A stretch of DNA of 64,000 nucleotides from CAZRCZ01 sp964598765. Its GTDB lineage: Bacteria; Sumerlaeota; Sumerlaeia; MVZB01; JAJFLK01. Shown piece by piece: positions 26,077 through 35,108 of this stretch. Positions within the stretch are counted from its first letter, which is position 1. Each line of letters starts with the position of its first letter. Under the pieces are notes generated by a model. It did no database searches and was not told the origin of the DNA. It saw only the letters and a program-made list of their open reading frames with translations. The stretch lies in contig CAZRCZ010000012.1 of assembly GCA_964598765.1 (NCBI GenBank), positions 1 through 64,000 of the forward strand, read 5' to 3'. Position numbers and translations under genes: made by a program.

Positions 26077-28320
26077 TCACGATCCCTTTCTCATCTTCCG
26101 CGCTCGCTCCAGATTTTCTCGCGCATTGGGGTAATCGGGCTTGAGTTGCAACGCGGTCTCGAAATGCCTCGCGGCTTCGTCCATTTTACCTTGGCGGGCC
26201 AGAACGATCCCCAAATTATTATGCGCCTGCGCGCTGGCGGGCTGGATTCGAAGCGCCTCGTTGTAGGATCGGATGGCGGCGTCCCAATCCCCCTTTTTTG
26301 AAAAGCAGTTGCCGAGATTAAACCGCGCCTCGAAAAAGTTCGGGTCGAGTTCGACGGCTTTCAAACCATGCTCGATGGCTCCGTCCAAGTCGCCGGTCAT
26401 GGCGAGGACGTTGGCGAGGTTGTTCTGGGCGTTGGGATATTCGGGCTTGATTCGAACCGCCTCGCCGAATTGCTTTCGCGCCTCCTCGTTGTTCCCCGAT
26501 TTGGCGAGGATGATTCCGAGGTTGTTGTGCGCGTCGCTCAGATTGGGATTGAGTTGCAGGGCGGCGAGGTATTGCTCCTTGGCCGCCTCGGTTTGATTCT
26601 GCTCGTTCAGTAGATTCCCCAGATTGACCCTCCATTCGGCGGCGTCGGGGCGAAGGCGGATCGCCTCAAGATACTTTGCTTTGGCTTCTTCCAGCCTGCC
26701 CTGATTTTTCAGCACGACGCCGAGGTTGTTCAGTCCGTCGGCGTAGTCGGGCTTGATTTGCGCGACCTGTTTAAGAATGTCCCCGGCCCTGTCCCATTCC
26801 TTGCGCTCGATCAGGATGTCGGCGATGTTGTTGGCCGCTTGGACGGAGTTGGGACGAAGTTTGAGGGTTTCCTGAAAATGAAAAAGCGCCTCCTTTTGTT
26901 TGCCCTGATTGCGGAGCGCAAGGCCGAGATTATTGTGCGACGACCAACTTTCGGGATTCTTGGCGAGATTGTGAAGACAGAGCGTTTCGGCGCTTTTGTA
27001 AGTTTCGGTTTGTCTCCACGTTAAAATCCCCAGCGCGAGCAAAGCCAAAAGCGCGGTGAGCGCTTGGGTTGGATTGAAGAGCTTGATCCGGCGGTTGACG
27101 CTCTTCGGCCATTGGATCGCCTTGAATTGAAACCGGCCGACGATGCCCGGAAGCGCCGAAGCCAACGGAAGGGTCAAACCAATCGAGGCCAAATACTGAA
27201 AGCGGTCGGCCACGTAGGAATAGAGCATGAAATCGTGTCCGATGAATCCCAAGGTCGGACCGACGCCAACGAGGAAAAGAGAAAGAGAAAGAAGAACCGC
27301 GAGACCGGTTCGGGAATTCCGCGCCCAAAGAATAAGAATCAATGCCGCGACAACCAAAGGAGCCAACCAGAGAATCCAGATCGGCGAGGGATCGAGCCAA
27401 TGGGGATAGACGGCCACCAAATTGGCGGGCCAGAGGAATTTGCCGACGTAGAACCAGACTGCGCGTCCGGCGATGGCCGTCCGCTGAAGTATGGAAAGGG
27501 ACCCGGCGGGGGATTCCATCCGACTTCGCGCATTGAGGTAGTCCCCGCCACCGATGGCGACGGCGATCAGCGCGTAGGGGAGAATTGGAAGTATTTCCTT
27601 GAAGATGGGAGGACTCGTCGCTCGCTTGGCGACCGGTTTTGCTCGTTTCCAAATCAGCCACAATCCAAGAACCACCGGGAACCCAATGATGGCGGATTTG
27701 CTCAGCATCGCGCACGCGAACAAGACGAGGGACACGAGGTAGAGCGCGATTTTTCGACCTTCGCTCCATTGCAAATAAAACCAAAGCGAAAGCAGGCAAA
27801 ACAAGGCGGAAAGGACGTCCTTGCGCTCGATCACCCACGCGACCGATTCGACGTGGACCGGATGGAGCGCGAAAATCACGGCCACCGGCCACGCGGTGCG
27901 TAATCCCATTCGTCGCAACAACATCCACAGAAGGACGGAATTGAATCCGTGGAGGAGGATATTGACCGCGTGGTAGCCGAGGGGATGCGTTCCCCATGCG
28001 CGTTGTTCGAGCCAGAAGGTCGTGTAAACAATCGGCCAGTAATGGTGTTCGTAGTAATTGGACGAGGGATGAAGCCAAATTTGGCGCAGTCCGGAAAGGG
28101 ATCGCAGGAGGCTGTTGTCCCTCACCGCGACGTCGTCCCAAACGTATCCGGCGAAGAGCGCGGGAAAATAGGAGACGCAAACCATCGCCATGATCGCCAA
28201 GGGAACCAGAAAGGAAAAATTCGGAAATTCGGGGACCGGCTCGCGGGGCGTTATCCGCGCGCTTGTCCCGCGAATTTCAGTTCGAGGGATGGGATTTTGC
28301 GGCTGAGATTTTTTCGGCAC
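26077..28320 (-). CDS. TMTC-like membrane protein with 8.5 TPRs (array member T9, last)
   Basis: 747 residues. Hydrophobic helices start near 36 and the first extracytoplasmic loop carries WDD at 61-63, followed by HYWPIVYTTFWLEQ, GTHPLGYHAVNILLHGFNS and FALHPVHVESVAWVIERKD. Several more helices reach about residue 425. From about 430 eight TPRs of 34 residues follow (SSHNNLGLALRNQGKQKEAL, YADGLNNLGVVLKNQGRLEE and so on), closed by a half-repeat cap (ARENLERARK). The N-terminal region resembles GT-C fold protein O-mannosyltransferases (PMT/TMTC), with WDD in the place of their catalytic acidic pair. Enzyme activity is inferred. Its start overlaps the T8 end by 44 bases. It shares the longest TPR domain with T3. 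Confidence 0.8.
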   Translation of the reverse strand: MPKKSQPQNPIPRTEIRGTSARITPREPVPEFPNFSFLVPLAIMAMVCVSYFPALFAGYVWDDVAVRDNSLLRSLSGLRQIWLHPSSNYYEHHYWPIVYTTFWLEQRAWGTHPLGYHAVNILLHGFNSVLLWMLLRRMGLRTAWPVAVIFALHPVHVESVAWVIERKDVLSALFCLLSLWFYLQWSEGRKIALYLVSLVLFACAMLSKSAIIGFPVVLGLWLIWKRAKPVAKRATSPPIFKEILPILPYALIAVAIGGGDYLNARSRMESPAGSLSILQRTAIAGRAVWFYVGKFLWPANLVAVYPHWLDPSPIWILWLAPLVVAALILILWARNSRTGLAVLLSLSLFLVGVGPTLGFIGHDFMLYSYVADRFQYLASIGLTLPLASALPGIVGRFQFKAIQWPKSVNRRIKLFNPTQALTALLALLALGILTWRQTETYKSAETLCLHNLAKNPESWSSHNNLGLALRNQGKQKEALFHFQETLKLRPNSVQAANNIADILIERKEWDRAGDILKQVAQIKPDYADGLNNLGVVLKNQGRLEEAKAKYLEAIRLRPDAAEWRVNLGNLLNEQNQTEAAKEQYLAALQLNPNLSDAHNNLGIILAKSGNNEEARKQFGEAVRIKPEYPNAQNNLANVLAMTGDLDGAIEHGLKAVELDPNFFEARFNLGNCFSKKGDWDAAIRSYNEALRIQPASAQAHNNLGIVLARQGKMDEAARHFETALQLKPDYPNARENLERARKMRKGS

Positions 28321-30103
28321 GCGCTTTCTCCAAATTGATCCGGGCGCTTTGGCTGTCGGGACGCAATTTCAACGCCGCGAGAAAATGTTCGATGGCGGCG
28401 TCGGAGTCTCCGCGTTTGGCCAAGAGAACTCCCAAATTGACATGCGCCTGAGCGAGATCGGGGCTGATTCGACACGCTTCCGAGTAATGTTGAATTGCCC
28501 GTTCGGGGTTTCCCTTACGATCCCAAAGCGCGCCCAAACTGTAATGAGCATCGGCAAAGTCGGGCTTGAGTGTCAACGCTTCCTCCGCCTCGCGGATTGC
28601 CTCGTCCGATTTGCCCTCGGCGGCCAGAAGGAGCGCGATCTTGTGATGGATGGGGGCTTCGTCGGGCCGGAGGCGGACGGCTTGTCGGAATTCGGCGAGG
28701 GCTTCCTCGCGGCGTCCCGTGACGCCGTAAAGTTCGCCGAGGTTGAAATGGGGTTCGGGAGCGTCGGGGTTCAATCGCAAGGATTCTTCAAATTCCTCGC
28801 GCGCAGGATCGGCGGATCCCTTGCGAATTAAAGCCAATCCCAATTGATTGTGCGACATCCAGCTTTGCGGGTTCACGGCGAGATTCGCCCGCCAAAAGGT
28901 TTCGGGATCGCGGTAAATCGCCGACTGACGCCAAGTCAACGCGCCGAGCAGAAAGAGAAGCGCGGACATGGAACATTTGCGGAACGGCAACGGCGCGAGA
29001 GGGAATCGTTTCGCGGCGCGCTCCCAAAGCGCGGCGAGAAGCGTCGTCACGCTGATCCCGGCAAGATATTGAAAGTGATCCGCGACAAACGTGAGGCGGT
29101 AAATTCCACCCCAGATCAATCCGAGCGCGGGAGCCAGCATGATGACGAAAATGTTCATGACGACGAGCAAGCTCTTACGTCCTCGATACGCGATCAACCA
29201 TGCAATTCCCCAAGCCGCGAGCAGGGAAAAAAAGTAAAAGACGGACTCTCCATGCGTTGCTTTGATGTCCCATCGCGGATAAACGGCCGTCAGCGTGGAC
29301 GGCCAGAGCAATTTACCGAGGTAGAACCACAAAGCGCGGGCCGGGATCAGAATGCGTTCTCCGAATGCCGGTTTCAGAATGTCCGGACCGCGGGCGACGT
29401 TTTTCCGCTCGACCCAAACATGAAGGAGTCCCATGCCCAGAGCCAACGCGAGAAAAGGAATCGTCGCGCGAAGCCGCCGAATTAACGGCGGAGGTTTTCT
29501 CCGCCACAATCCCAAGCAAAGAAGGATCGCCAAGGGGCAGACCGCCGCCTTGCTCAAGAGCGCGAGAAGAAAGGCCAAGACGGAAAGCGTGTAATCCTTC
29601 GCTTGTCCGCGCTCCGTCCATCTTCGCCAAGCCAGAAGCGTGAGCAACGCGAAGAAACCGGACAAGACGTCCTTGCGCTCAGTCGCCCACGCCACCGATT
29701 CGACGTGGAGCGGATGAAGCGCGAAGAGGGCGGCGGCCGGCCATGCGGCGGAAATTTCCAATTTGCGCAAAAGACTCCAAAGGAGAGCGGCGTTAGCGGC
29801 GTGAAGAAGAACGTTGATGAGATGATAACCGAGCGGATGAAGCCCCCATAAATGATATTCGATCCACCAAGAAGTAAAAACCAAGGGGTAGTATTGCGAA
29901 TTGGCCTTGGGGTCGAGCCAGATGCGCCTCAGCCCACCCCATGAAAGAAGGGTATCATTCGAGGTGAGATAGCCTGTGTCATCCCAAACAAACCCGGCAA
30001 AAAGCGCGGGCAAGTAGGCAAGACAAACCATCGCCGCGAGCGCCAAGGGAGAGGCGAAGGGCGAATTAAGGTTTTGAGGAGAGGGTTGATTGTTTTGCCG
30101 CAC
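28277..30103 (-). CDS. TMTC-like membrane protein with 5.5 TPRs (array member T8)
   Basis: 608 residues with WDD at 40-42. The second motif reads SQYYPLVFTSWWIEYHLWG, differing from the HYWPLVY form of most array members but nearly matching T7. GLHPLGYHLINVLLHAANA and FALHPLHVESVAWATERKD follow, then further helices to about 400. Five TPRs run from NPQSWMSHNQLGLALIRKG, closed by the cap ARINLEKARAEK. TPR number and order match T7 repeat by repeat (the third repeat of both ends with DEAIREAE), so T7 and T8 look like a relatively recent duplicate pair. It overlaps T7 upstream by 38 bases and T9 downstream by 44. Confidence 0.8.
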   Translation of the reverse strand: MRQNNQPSPQNLNSPFASPLALAAMVCLAYLPALFAGFVWDDTGYLTSNDTLLSWGGLRRIWLDPKANSQYYPLVFTSWWIEYHLWGLHPLGYHLINVLLHAANAALLWSLLRKLEISAAWPAAALFALHPLHVESVAWATERKDVLSGFFALLTLLAWRRWTERGQAKDYTLSVLAFLLALLSKAAVCPLAILLCLGLWRRKPPPLIRRLRATIPFLALALGMGLLHVWVERKNVARGPDILKPAFGERILIPARALWFYLGKLLWPSTLTAVYPRWDIKATHGESVFYFFSLLAAWGIAWLIAYRGRKSLLVVMNIFVIMLAPALGLIWGGIYRLTFVADHFQYLAGISVTTLLAALWERAAKRFPLAPLPFRKCSMSALLFLLGALTWRQSAIYRDPETFWRANLAVNPQSWMSHNQLGLALIRKGSADPAREEFEESLRLNPDAPEPHFNLGELYGVTGRREEALAEFRQAVRLRPDEAPIHHKIALLLAAEGKSDEAIREAEEALTLKPDFADAHYSLGALWDRKGNPERAIQHYSEACRISPDLAQAHVNLGVLLAKRGDSDAAIEHFLAALKLRPDSQSARINLEKARAEKISAAKSHPSN

Positions 30104-31877
30104 GCGCTTTCTCCAAATTGGCCCGGGCGCCCCGACTGTCGGGGTTGAATTTCAGCGCCAGAGAAAAATGTTCGATCGCGGATTCCATCTCGCCGCGCTT
30201 GGCCAGCAAAATTCCCAAGTCGTTGTGCGCTTGAGAGAGATCGGGCTTGAGCCGCAACGCCTCCGAGTAATGGAGGATGGCCTGATCGGCGTTTCCTTTC
30301 AAATCCCAAAAGCTCCCCAAATTGAAATGGGCTTCGGGTGAATTGGGTTGGAGAGACAAAACTTTCTCGGCTTCTCTGATCGCCTCGTCCGCTCTACCCG
30401 CCTTCGCATGAAGGATCGCGACCTTGTTGAGAATTTTGGGGTCGTCGGGATAAAGCCGGAGCGCCTGCTCAAATTCGGCGAGCGCGCCGGTGTTGCGGCC
30501 TGAGATGTTCAAGACTTGTCCCAAGTTGAAATGAGTCTCAAAAGAATCGGGATTTAGGCGCAATGCTTCCTCAAATTGCTCCTTGGCGGCACCCATTTTG
30601 CTTTGCGCCACCAACGCCAATCCCAATTGATTGTGCGACATCCAACTCTCCGGATTCACCGCGAGATTAGCGCGCCAAAACGTTTCAGCGTCCCTATAGG
30701 TCGCCGATTGCCGCCACGCGAGCGCGCCGAGAAACAGAAGAAGAATTCCGTTCGCGGCCGTTCGCGGAAAGCGAAGCCGAGAGCCAACGCGCTCCATGCT
30801 CCGATCCCAAAGCGCGGCAAACAGCGTGGTCGGACCGATGCTGGCCAGATATTGAAAATGGTCCGCGACAAAAGAGATGCGAAAAAAAGAACCCATCAGC
30901 AAGCCGAGCGCGGGAGCCGCCATGGCGAGGAACACGGCGAGCGCGAGAAAGAGTCCTCGGCCCCAACGCCTTCTTGAAAGCCAGATCGTCAAGGCGACGC
31001 CAACGGTCAGAATCGGATAGAGAAATCTGACCAGCGGGAATGGTTCAATCTTCCATCGCCGGTAAATCGTCGTGAGCGGCAGGGGCCAGAGCAATTTCCC
31101 GAAGTAGAACCACACGGCGCGACCCGCGATCAAAATCCGCTCGATGACGCCCTCCCGCAATTCGCCCCGGATCGGCTCCATGTTGCGCCGCTCGACCCAA
31201 ACGTGCAGGAGTCCCATGCCAAGGGAAAGCAGAAAAAAAGGAATCGTCCGCAAGAGGTCGCTTCGCCCGATGCGTTTCCGTTTCCACCATGCCGTCATTG
31301 CGAAGACCGCCGGAAGCGGGCAGACCGCCGCCTTGCTGAGAAGCGCGCACACGAACAAAGCCAGCGCGGACAGGTAATCCCGCTCCTTGCCTCGATTCAG
31401 GAAACGATTCCAAAGCAACGCGGCCAAGAGCGAGAAAAAACCGGAGAGCGCATCTTTGCGCTCGGTCGCCCAAGCCACCGATTCAACGTGAACCGGATGC
31501 ACCGCGAATATCGCGGCGGCAAGCCACGACCCCGGAATTTGCATTTCCAACAAGACTCGCCAAAGGAGCAGACTGTTTCCCGCATGCAAAAGAACATTCA
31601 CAAAATGATAGGAGAAAGGACGCAACCCGAAGAAAAAGTATTCAATCCACCATGACGCAAATACCAGCGGGTAGTATTGCGTGTTGGCTTTCGGGTCGAA
31701 CCAGATTCGCCACAATCCATTCCAACTTCGGAGAGAGACATTGTCGGTAATATACGAGGGATCGTCCCAAACGAAACCGCTCCACAACGCGGGCATATAC
31801 GCAAGGAATACGATTCCGGCGAGCAAGATGCACGATCCTGATTGTCGGCGAGCTTGAGCGTGCATGAAGGAAATCAA
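30066..31877 (-). CDS. TMTC-like membrane protein with 5.5 TPRs (array member T7)
   Basis: 603 residues with WDD at 37-39, then TQYYPLVFASWWIEYFFFG, VNVLLHAGNSLLLWRVL and FAVHPVHVESVAWATERKD. Compared with T8 the substitution FGLRPFSYH replaces the usual WGLHPLGYH. About ten helices precede five TPRs starting NPESWMSHNQLGLALVAQSK, ending with cap ARANLEKARAAK. Its start overlaps the T6 stop by four bases (ATGA), indicating translational coupling. The insertion topology should place the WDD loop and probably the TPR region on the periplasmic side, as proposed for TMTC proteins in the ER lumen; this is inference. Confidence 0.8.
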   Translation of the reverse strand: MISFMHAQARRQSGSCILLAGIVFLAYMPALWSGFVWDDPSYITDNVSLRSWNGLWRIWFDPKANTQYYPLVFASWWIEYFFFGLRPFSYHFVNVLLHAGNSLLLWRVLLEMQIPGSWLAAAIFAVHPVHVESVAWATERKDALSGFFSLLAALLWNRFLNRGKERDYLSALALFVCALLSKAAVCPLPAVFAMTAWWKRKRIGRSDLLRTIPFFLLSLGMGLLHVWVERRNMEPIRGELREGVIERILIAGRAVWFYFGKLLWPLPLTTIYRRWKIEPFPLVRFLYPILTVGVALTIWLSRRRWGRGLFLALAVFLAMAAPALGLLMGSFFRISFVADHFQYLASIGPTTLFAALWDRSMERVGSRLRFPRTAANGILLLFLGALAWRQSATYRDAETFWRANLAVNPESWMSHNQLGLALVAQSKMGAAKEQFEEALRLNPDSFETHFNLGQVLNISGRNTGALAEFEQALRLYPDDPKILNKVAILHAKAGRADEAIREAEKVLSLQPNSPEAHFNLGSFWDLKGNADQAILHYSEALRLKPDLSQAHNDLGILLAKRGEMESAIEHFSLALKFNPDSRGARANLEKARAAKQSTLSSKP

Positions 31878-33493
31878 GGTATTCTCCGTTCCAAGGCTTT
31901 CTTGCAGTCGGCCAACGCCACTCGCGCGGCTTCATTATCGGGGGCGAGTTCCAGCGCGATTTCATATTGGGCGACGGCTCCATCGAATTGCCCCAAAGCC
32001 TGAAAGGTTTCGGCAAGATTGAGATGCGGTTCGGGAAGCCGGGGGTCCAACGTCATCGCTTGGCCAAATTGACCCACGGCTCCCGCGATGTCTCCCTTTC
32101 GCCGAAGCGAAAGGCCGAGAGCGTTGTGGGCATCGGCGAACCCGGGATAGAGATCGAGCGACTTGCGGAGGTGCGCGGCGGCCTCATCCGTTCGACCGGT
32201 GCTTCCGAGAATCGCTCCCAAATTATATTCGGCCAGCCACGATCCGGAATTCTTGGCGAGGTTGCGACGCCAGAAGGTTTCGGGGTTGGCGTAGGATGCG
32301 GATTGGCTCCAAGTCAAACCTCCCAAGATCAGGAAAATTGTCGCCAACCCCACGCGACCGAGAACTGTCGAATGAAAAGAGGATTGCGCTTCCAAACGAT
32401 CCATCATTTTCCTCGCGCCCAAGCCCGCCATCGCAACCAAACCAATACTTCCCAAATACGCGAACCGATCCGCCACGAAGGAAAATTTCATGTAGCCGAA
32501 ATTCACAAAGCCCAGCGTCGGAGCAAGGGCGACAATGAAGAACATGACGAAGGCCGCAATGCCCGGCGAATTTCTTTTCAAGGAGACCCATAAAATTGCG
32601 CCGACGGCCGTCCCACATGCAACAAGAAGCAAGAATCCCGCTCCTATGTTCTCCGAGAGACGCCACTTCGGATAGACCGACGTCAAATTCGCGGGCCAGA
32701 TCAACATCGAGACGTAAAACCAAATCGCCCGTCCCAAGAGAGAAGCGCGGTCCGGCAAACTCAAGGGCGCGAGGTCGAATCCCTCATGTCGGCTCGCGTA
32801 ATCGGCGTCGAAGAATCCCATGCCTGCGGCGACCAGCGCCAAGGGAATCAGAGGCGTGTATTTTGCATACCTTTTCTCTCCTCGATGCCAAATCGCAAGC
32901 CCAGCGGCGACGGGAAATCCCACGGCCGCCGACTTGCTGAGCATCGCCGCGACGAACGACGCCATCGCCAGCGCGTAGAGATGCCATTGCCGGTTTCTTT
33001 CAAAACGGAGATAAGCCAAAAACGCGGCGAGAAAAAAGGCCGACGATTGAAGGTCCTTGCGGCCGATCACCCACGCGACCGATTCGGCGTGAATGGGGTG
33101 TAGCGCGAAAAGAGCGGAGATCGTCCACGATCCTTTGACGCCGAGTTGCTTCAGCGCCCCCCAAATCAACAGCGAGTTGATCGCGTGAAGTAGCACATTG
33201 ACCGCGTGATACCCCGCCGGATTCGCGCCCCAAATCCGCCGCTCAAACCAAAATCCAGAATAGACCAACGGCCAGTAGTGCGCCTCGTTGATATTCAAAC
33301 TCGGCTCCGTCCAGATTTGCCGCAACCCATGCGCCGATGAAAGAAGAAGATTCTCCGTGATGACGGTGTCGTCCCAAATCCACCCCGCCTTGAACGCGGG
33401 GAGATAGGCGATCAAGGTCATGGCGATCATCGCAACTCCCGGAAGGATCGTTTCCTCGCGGCGAGCGGATTTTTCAATTCCGAGGGGATTCAT
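31874..33493 (-). CDS. TMTC-like membrane protein with 3.5 TPRs (array member T6)
   Basis: 539 residues, the shortest array member. WDD at 40-42 is followed by IWTEPSLNINEAHYWPLVYS, GANPAGYHAVNVLLHAINS and FALHPIHAESVAWVIGRKD, where G replaces the usual E before RKD. The helices run to about 400 and three TPRs begin at NSGSWLAEYNLGAILGSTGR. The cap has diverged (ARVALADCKKAL). Motif wording groups it with T5 and T3. It overlaps the T5 end by 20 bases and T7 by four. Confidence 0.8.
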   Translation of the reverse strand: MNPLGIEKSARREETILPGVAMIAMTLIAYLPAFKAGWIWDDTVITENLLLSSAHGLRQIWTEPSLNINEAHYWPLVYSGFWFERRIWGANPAGYHAVNVLLHAINSLLIWGALKQLGVKGSWTISALFALHPIHAESVAWVIGRKDLQSSAFFLAAFLAYLRFERNRQWHLYALAMASFVAAMLSKSAAVGFPVAAGLAIWHRGEKRYAKYTPLIPLALVAAGMGFFDADYASRHEGFDLAPLSLPDRASLLGRAIWFYVSMLIWPANLTSVYPKWRLSENIGAGFLLLVACGTAVGAILWVSLKRNSPGIAAFVMFFIVALAPTLGFVNFGYMKFSFVADRFAYLGSIGLVAMAGLGARKMMDRLEAQSSFHSTVLGRVGLATIFLILGGLTWSQSASYANPETFWRRNLAKNSGSWLAEYNLGAILGSTGRTDEAAAHLRKSLDLYPGFADAHNALGLSLRRKGDIAGAVGQFGQAMTLDPRLPEPHLNLAETFQALGQFDGAVAQYEIALELAPDNEAARVALADCKKALERRIP

Positions 33494-35108
33494 TCTCTTT
33501 CACCCGTCCATGTCCCCGGATTCGCGTCTTATCCAATTCCTCTTTGATCCGGAGCGTTTCGTCCCGATTGAATTGCGCTTCGGAAAGTTGGGGATTCAGT
33601 TGCAATGCGATTTCAAATTGTTCGATGGCTTCCGCAATTTTGCCTTGGCGTCGGAGAAGAAGTCCCAGATTATTATGCGCGTCGGCGAATTCCGGCTGAA
33701 GTTCAACCGCCATCTCCAAATGCCCGACGGCGGTATCGGTTTGATTCTCTCCGGCTAGAATCGTTCCCAAATTGTAATGCGCCACCCAAGACCGAGGATT
33801 GCGGGTCAGGTTTTGCCGCCACAACGTCTTGGCGTCGGCGTAATTCGCCGACTGATTCCAAGTCAAAGCCCCCAACATTGCCAGTATCGCGGCGGGCGCG
33901 CATTTCCCAAACCTTGTTCCGTTCCGGCCTCGCGATCCCACGCCAACCATGAGTTTCCTCAAGCCCCAACCCGCCATCGCAATCAGACCCACGCTACCCA
34001 GATAGGCAAACCGATCGGCCACGTAGGCAAATTTCATATATCCAAATTGAACCAGTCCGAGCGTGGGTGCGATGCCGACGAGAAAGAACGAGAGGAAAGA
34101 AAAAATACCGCGCCCGCATTTCCTTCCCTTGCTTCCCGTCATCCATGCGAATCCCCCAAGCGATACCGCGCAAGCCATGGAATACAACATCCTTGTTCCG
34201 CGCAATTCGGGCAGGTCCCACTTCGGATAAATCGGTGTGAGTCCCGCGGGCCAGAGAATTTTGAAGACGTAAAACCAGATTGCGCGGCCGGCGATGGAGA
34301 AGCGATCTGAAAGACATAAGCGAATGCCATCCAATTCTTCATGAGTTCTCGAATATCCGGCATCCACCGCCGCCAGCCCTATCGCAACGAGCGCGAAGGG
34401 AATCAAGGTCGTGAATCGCTTGTTATCTCCTCCCCTTCGTTCCCAAACGATTAATCCCATGGCGACGGGGAATCCAGCCACCGCCGACTTGCTGAACATG
34501 GCCGCGACGAACAAAACCAACGCCAACGCGTAGCATCCCCTCCGGCGCGCTTCATCGAAGCGAAGATAGGCCAAAGTCGCCAGCATGAAGAAAAAGGCCG
34601 ATTGAACATCCTTCCGCTCGATCACCCACGCGACCGATTCGACATGAATCGGGTGAAGCGCGAATAGCGCTGAAATCGTCCATGCCCCATTGACGCCAAG
34701 CCGCGCGAGCGTCCTCCAAATCAAAAGCGAGTTCAACGCATGAAGGACAATGTTGGCGGCGTGATATCCCGCCGGATGCGCGCCCCAAATCCGGCGCTCA
34801 ATCCAAAAGCCCGAATAGACCAGAGGCCAGTAATGCGCCTCATGGAGGTTCAACCAAGGCTCGGTCCAGATTTGCCACAACCCATGACCCGATTGCAGGA
34901 GAACATTTTCCGTGATGGCGTCATCGTCCCATATCCATCCGGCGCGGAAAGCGGGAAGATAGGCGAGAAAGATCATGCCCGCCAATGCAAACGCCGGAAA
35001 AATCGGCGTCATCGGCAATCGCGGCGGGAATCCTCGCAATCCGCGGGGGGTCTCCTGATAAATAAACGGGTCAATCTCGGTCGGATTCATCTCCCTTGAT
35101 TCCTCCAT
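33474..35108 (-). CDS. TMTC-like membrane protein with 2.5 TPRs (array member T5)
   Basis: 544 residues with the smallest TPR domain of the array: two full repeats (SWVAHYNLGTILAGENQTD, ADAHNNLGLLLRRQGK) and a degenerate third. WDD is at 60-62, after a longer cytoplasmic N-terminus. HEAHYWPLVYSGFWIERRIW and FALHPIHVESVAWVIERKD are intact. After the last repeat comes an unusual basic tail, KTRIRGHGRVKENESPRN, nearly shared with T4 (KMRIRGHGGIKGDESDRD). An internal ATG (MNPTEIDPF, about residue 7) would reduce the 38-base overlap with T4 and matches the T6 and T1 starts (MNP), so it may be the true start. Confidence 0.8.
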   Translation of the reverse strand: MEESREMNPTEIDPFIYQETPRGLRGFPPRLPMTPIFPAFALAGMIFLAYLPAFRAGWIWDDDAITENVLLQSGHGLWQIWTEPWLNLHEAHYWPLVYSGFWIERRIWGAHPAGYHAANIVLHALNSLLIWRTLARLGVNGAWTISALFALHPIHVESVAWVIERKDVQSAFFFMLATLAYLRFDEARRRGCYALALVLFVAAMFSKSAVAGFPVAMGLIVWERRGGDNKRFTTLIPFALVAIGLAAVDAGYSRTHEELDGIRLCLSDRFSIAGRAIWFYVFKILWPAGLTPIYPKWDLPELRGTRMLYSMACAVSLGGFAWMTGSKGRKCGRGIFSFLSFFLVGIAPTLGLVQFGYMKFAYVADRFAYLGSVGLIAMAGWGLRKLMVGVGSRGRNGTRFGKCAPAAILAMLGALTWNQSANYADAKTLWRQNLTRNPRSWVAHYNLGTILAGENQTDTAVGHLEMAVELQPEFADAHNNLGLLLRRQGKIAEAIEQFEIALQLNPQLSEAQFNRDETLRIKEELDKTRIRGHGRVKENESPRN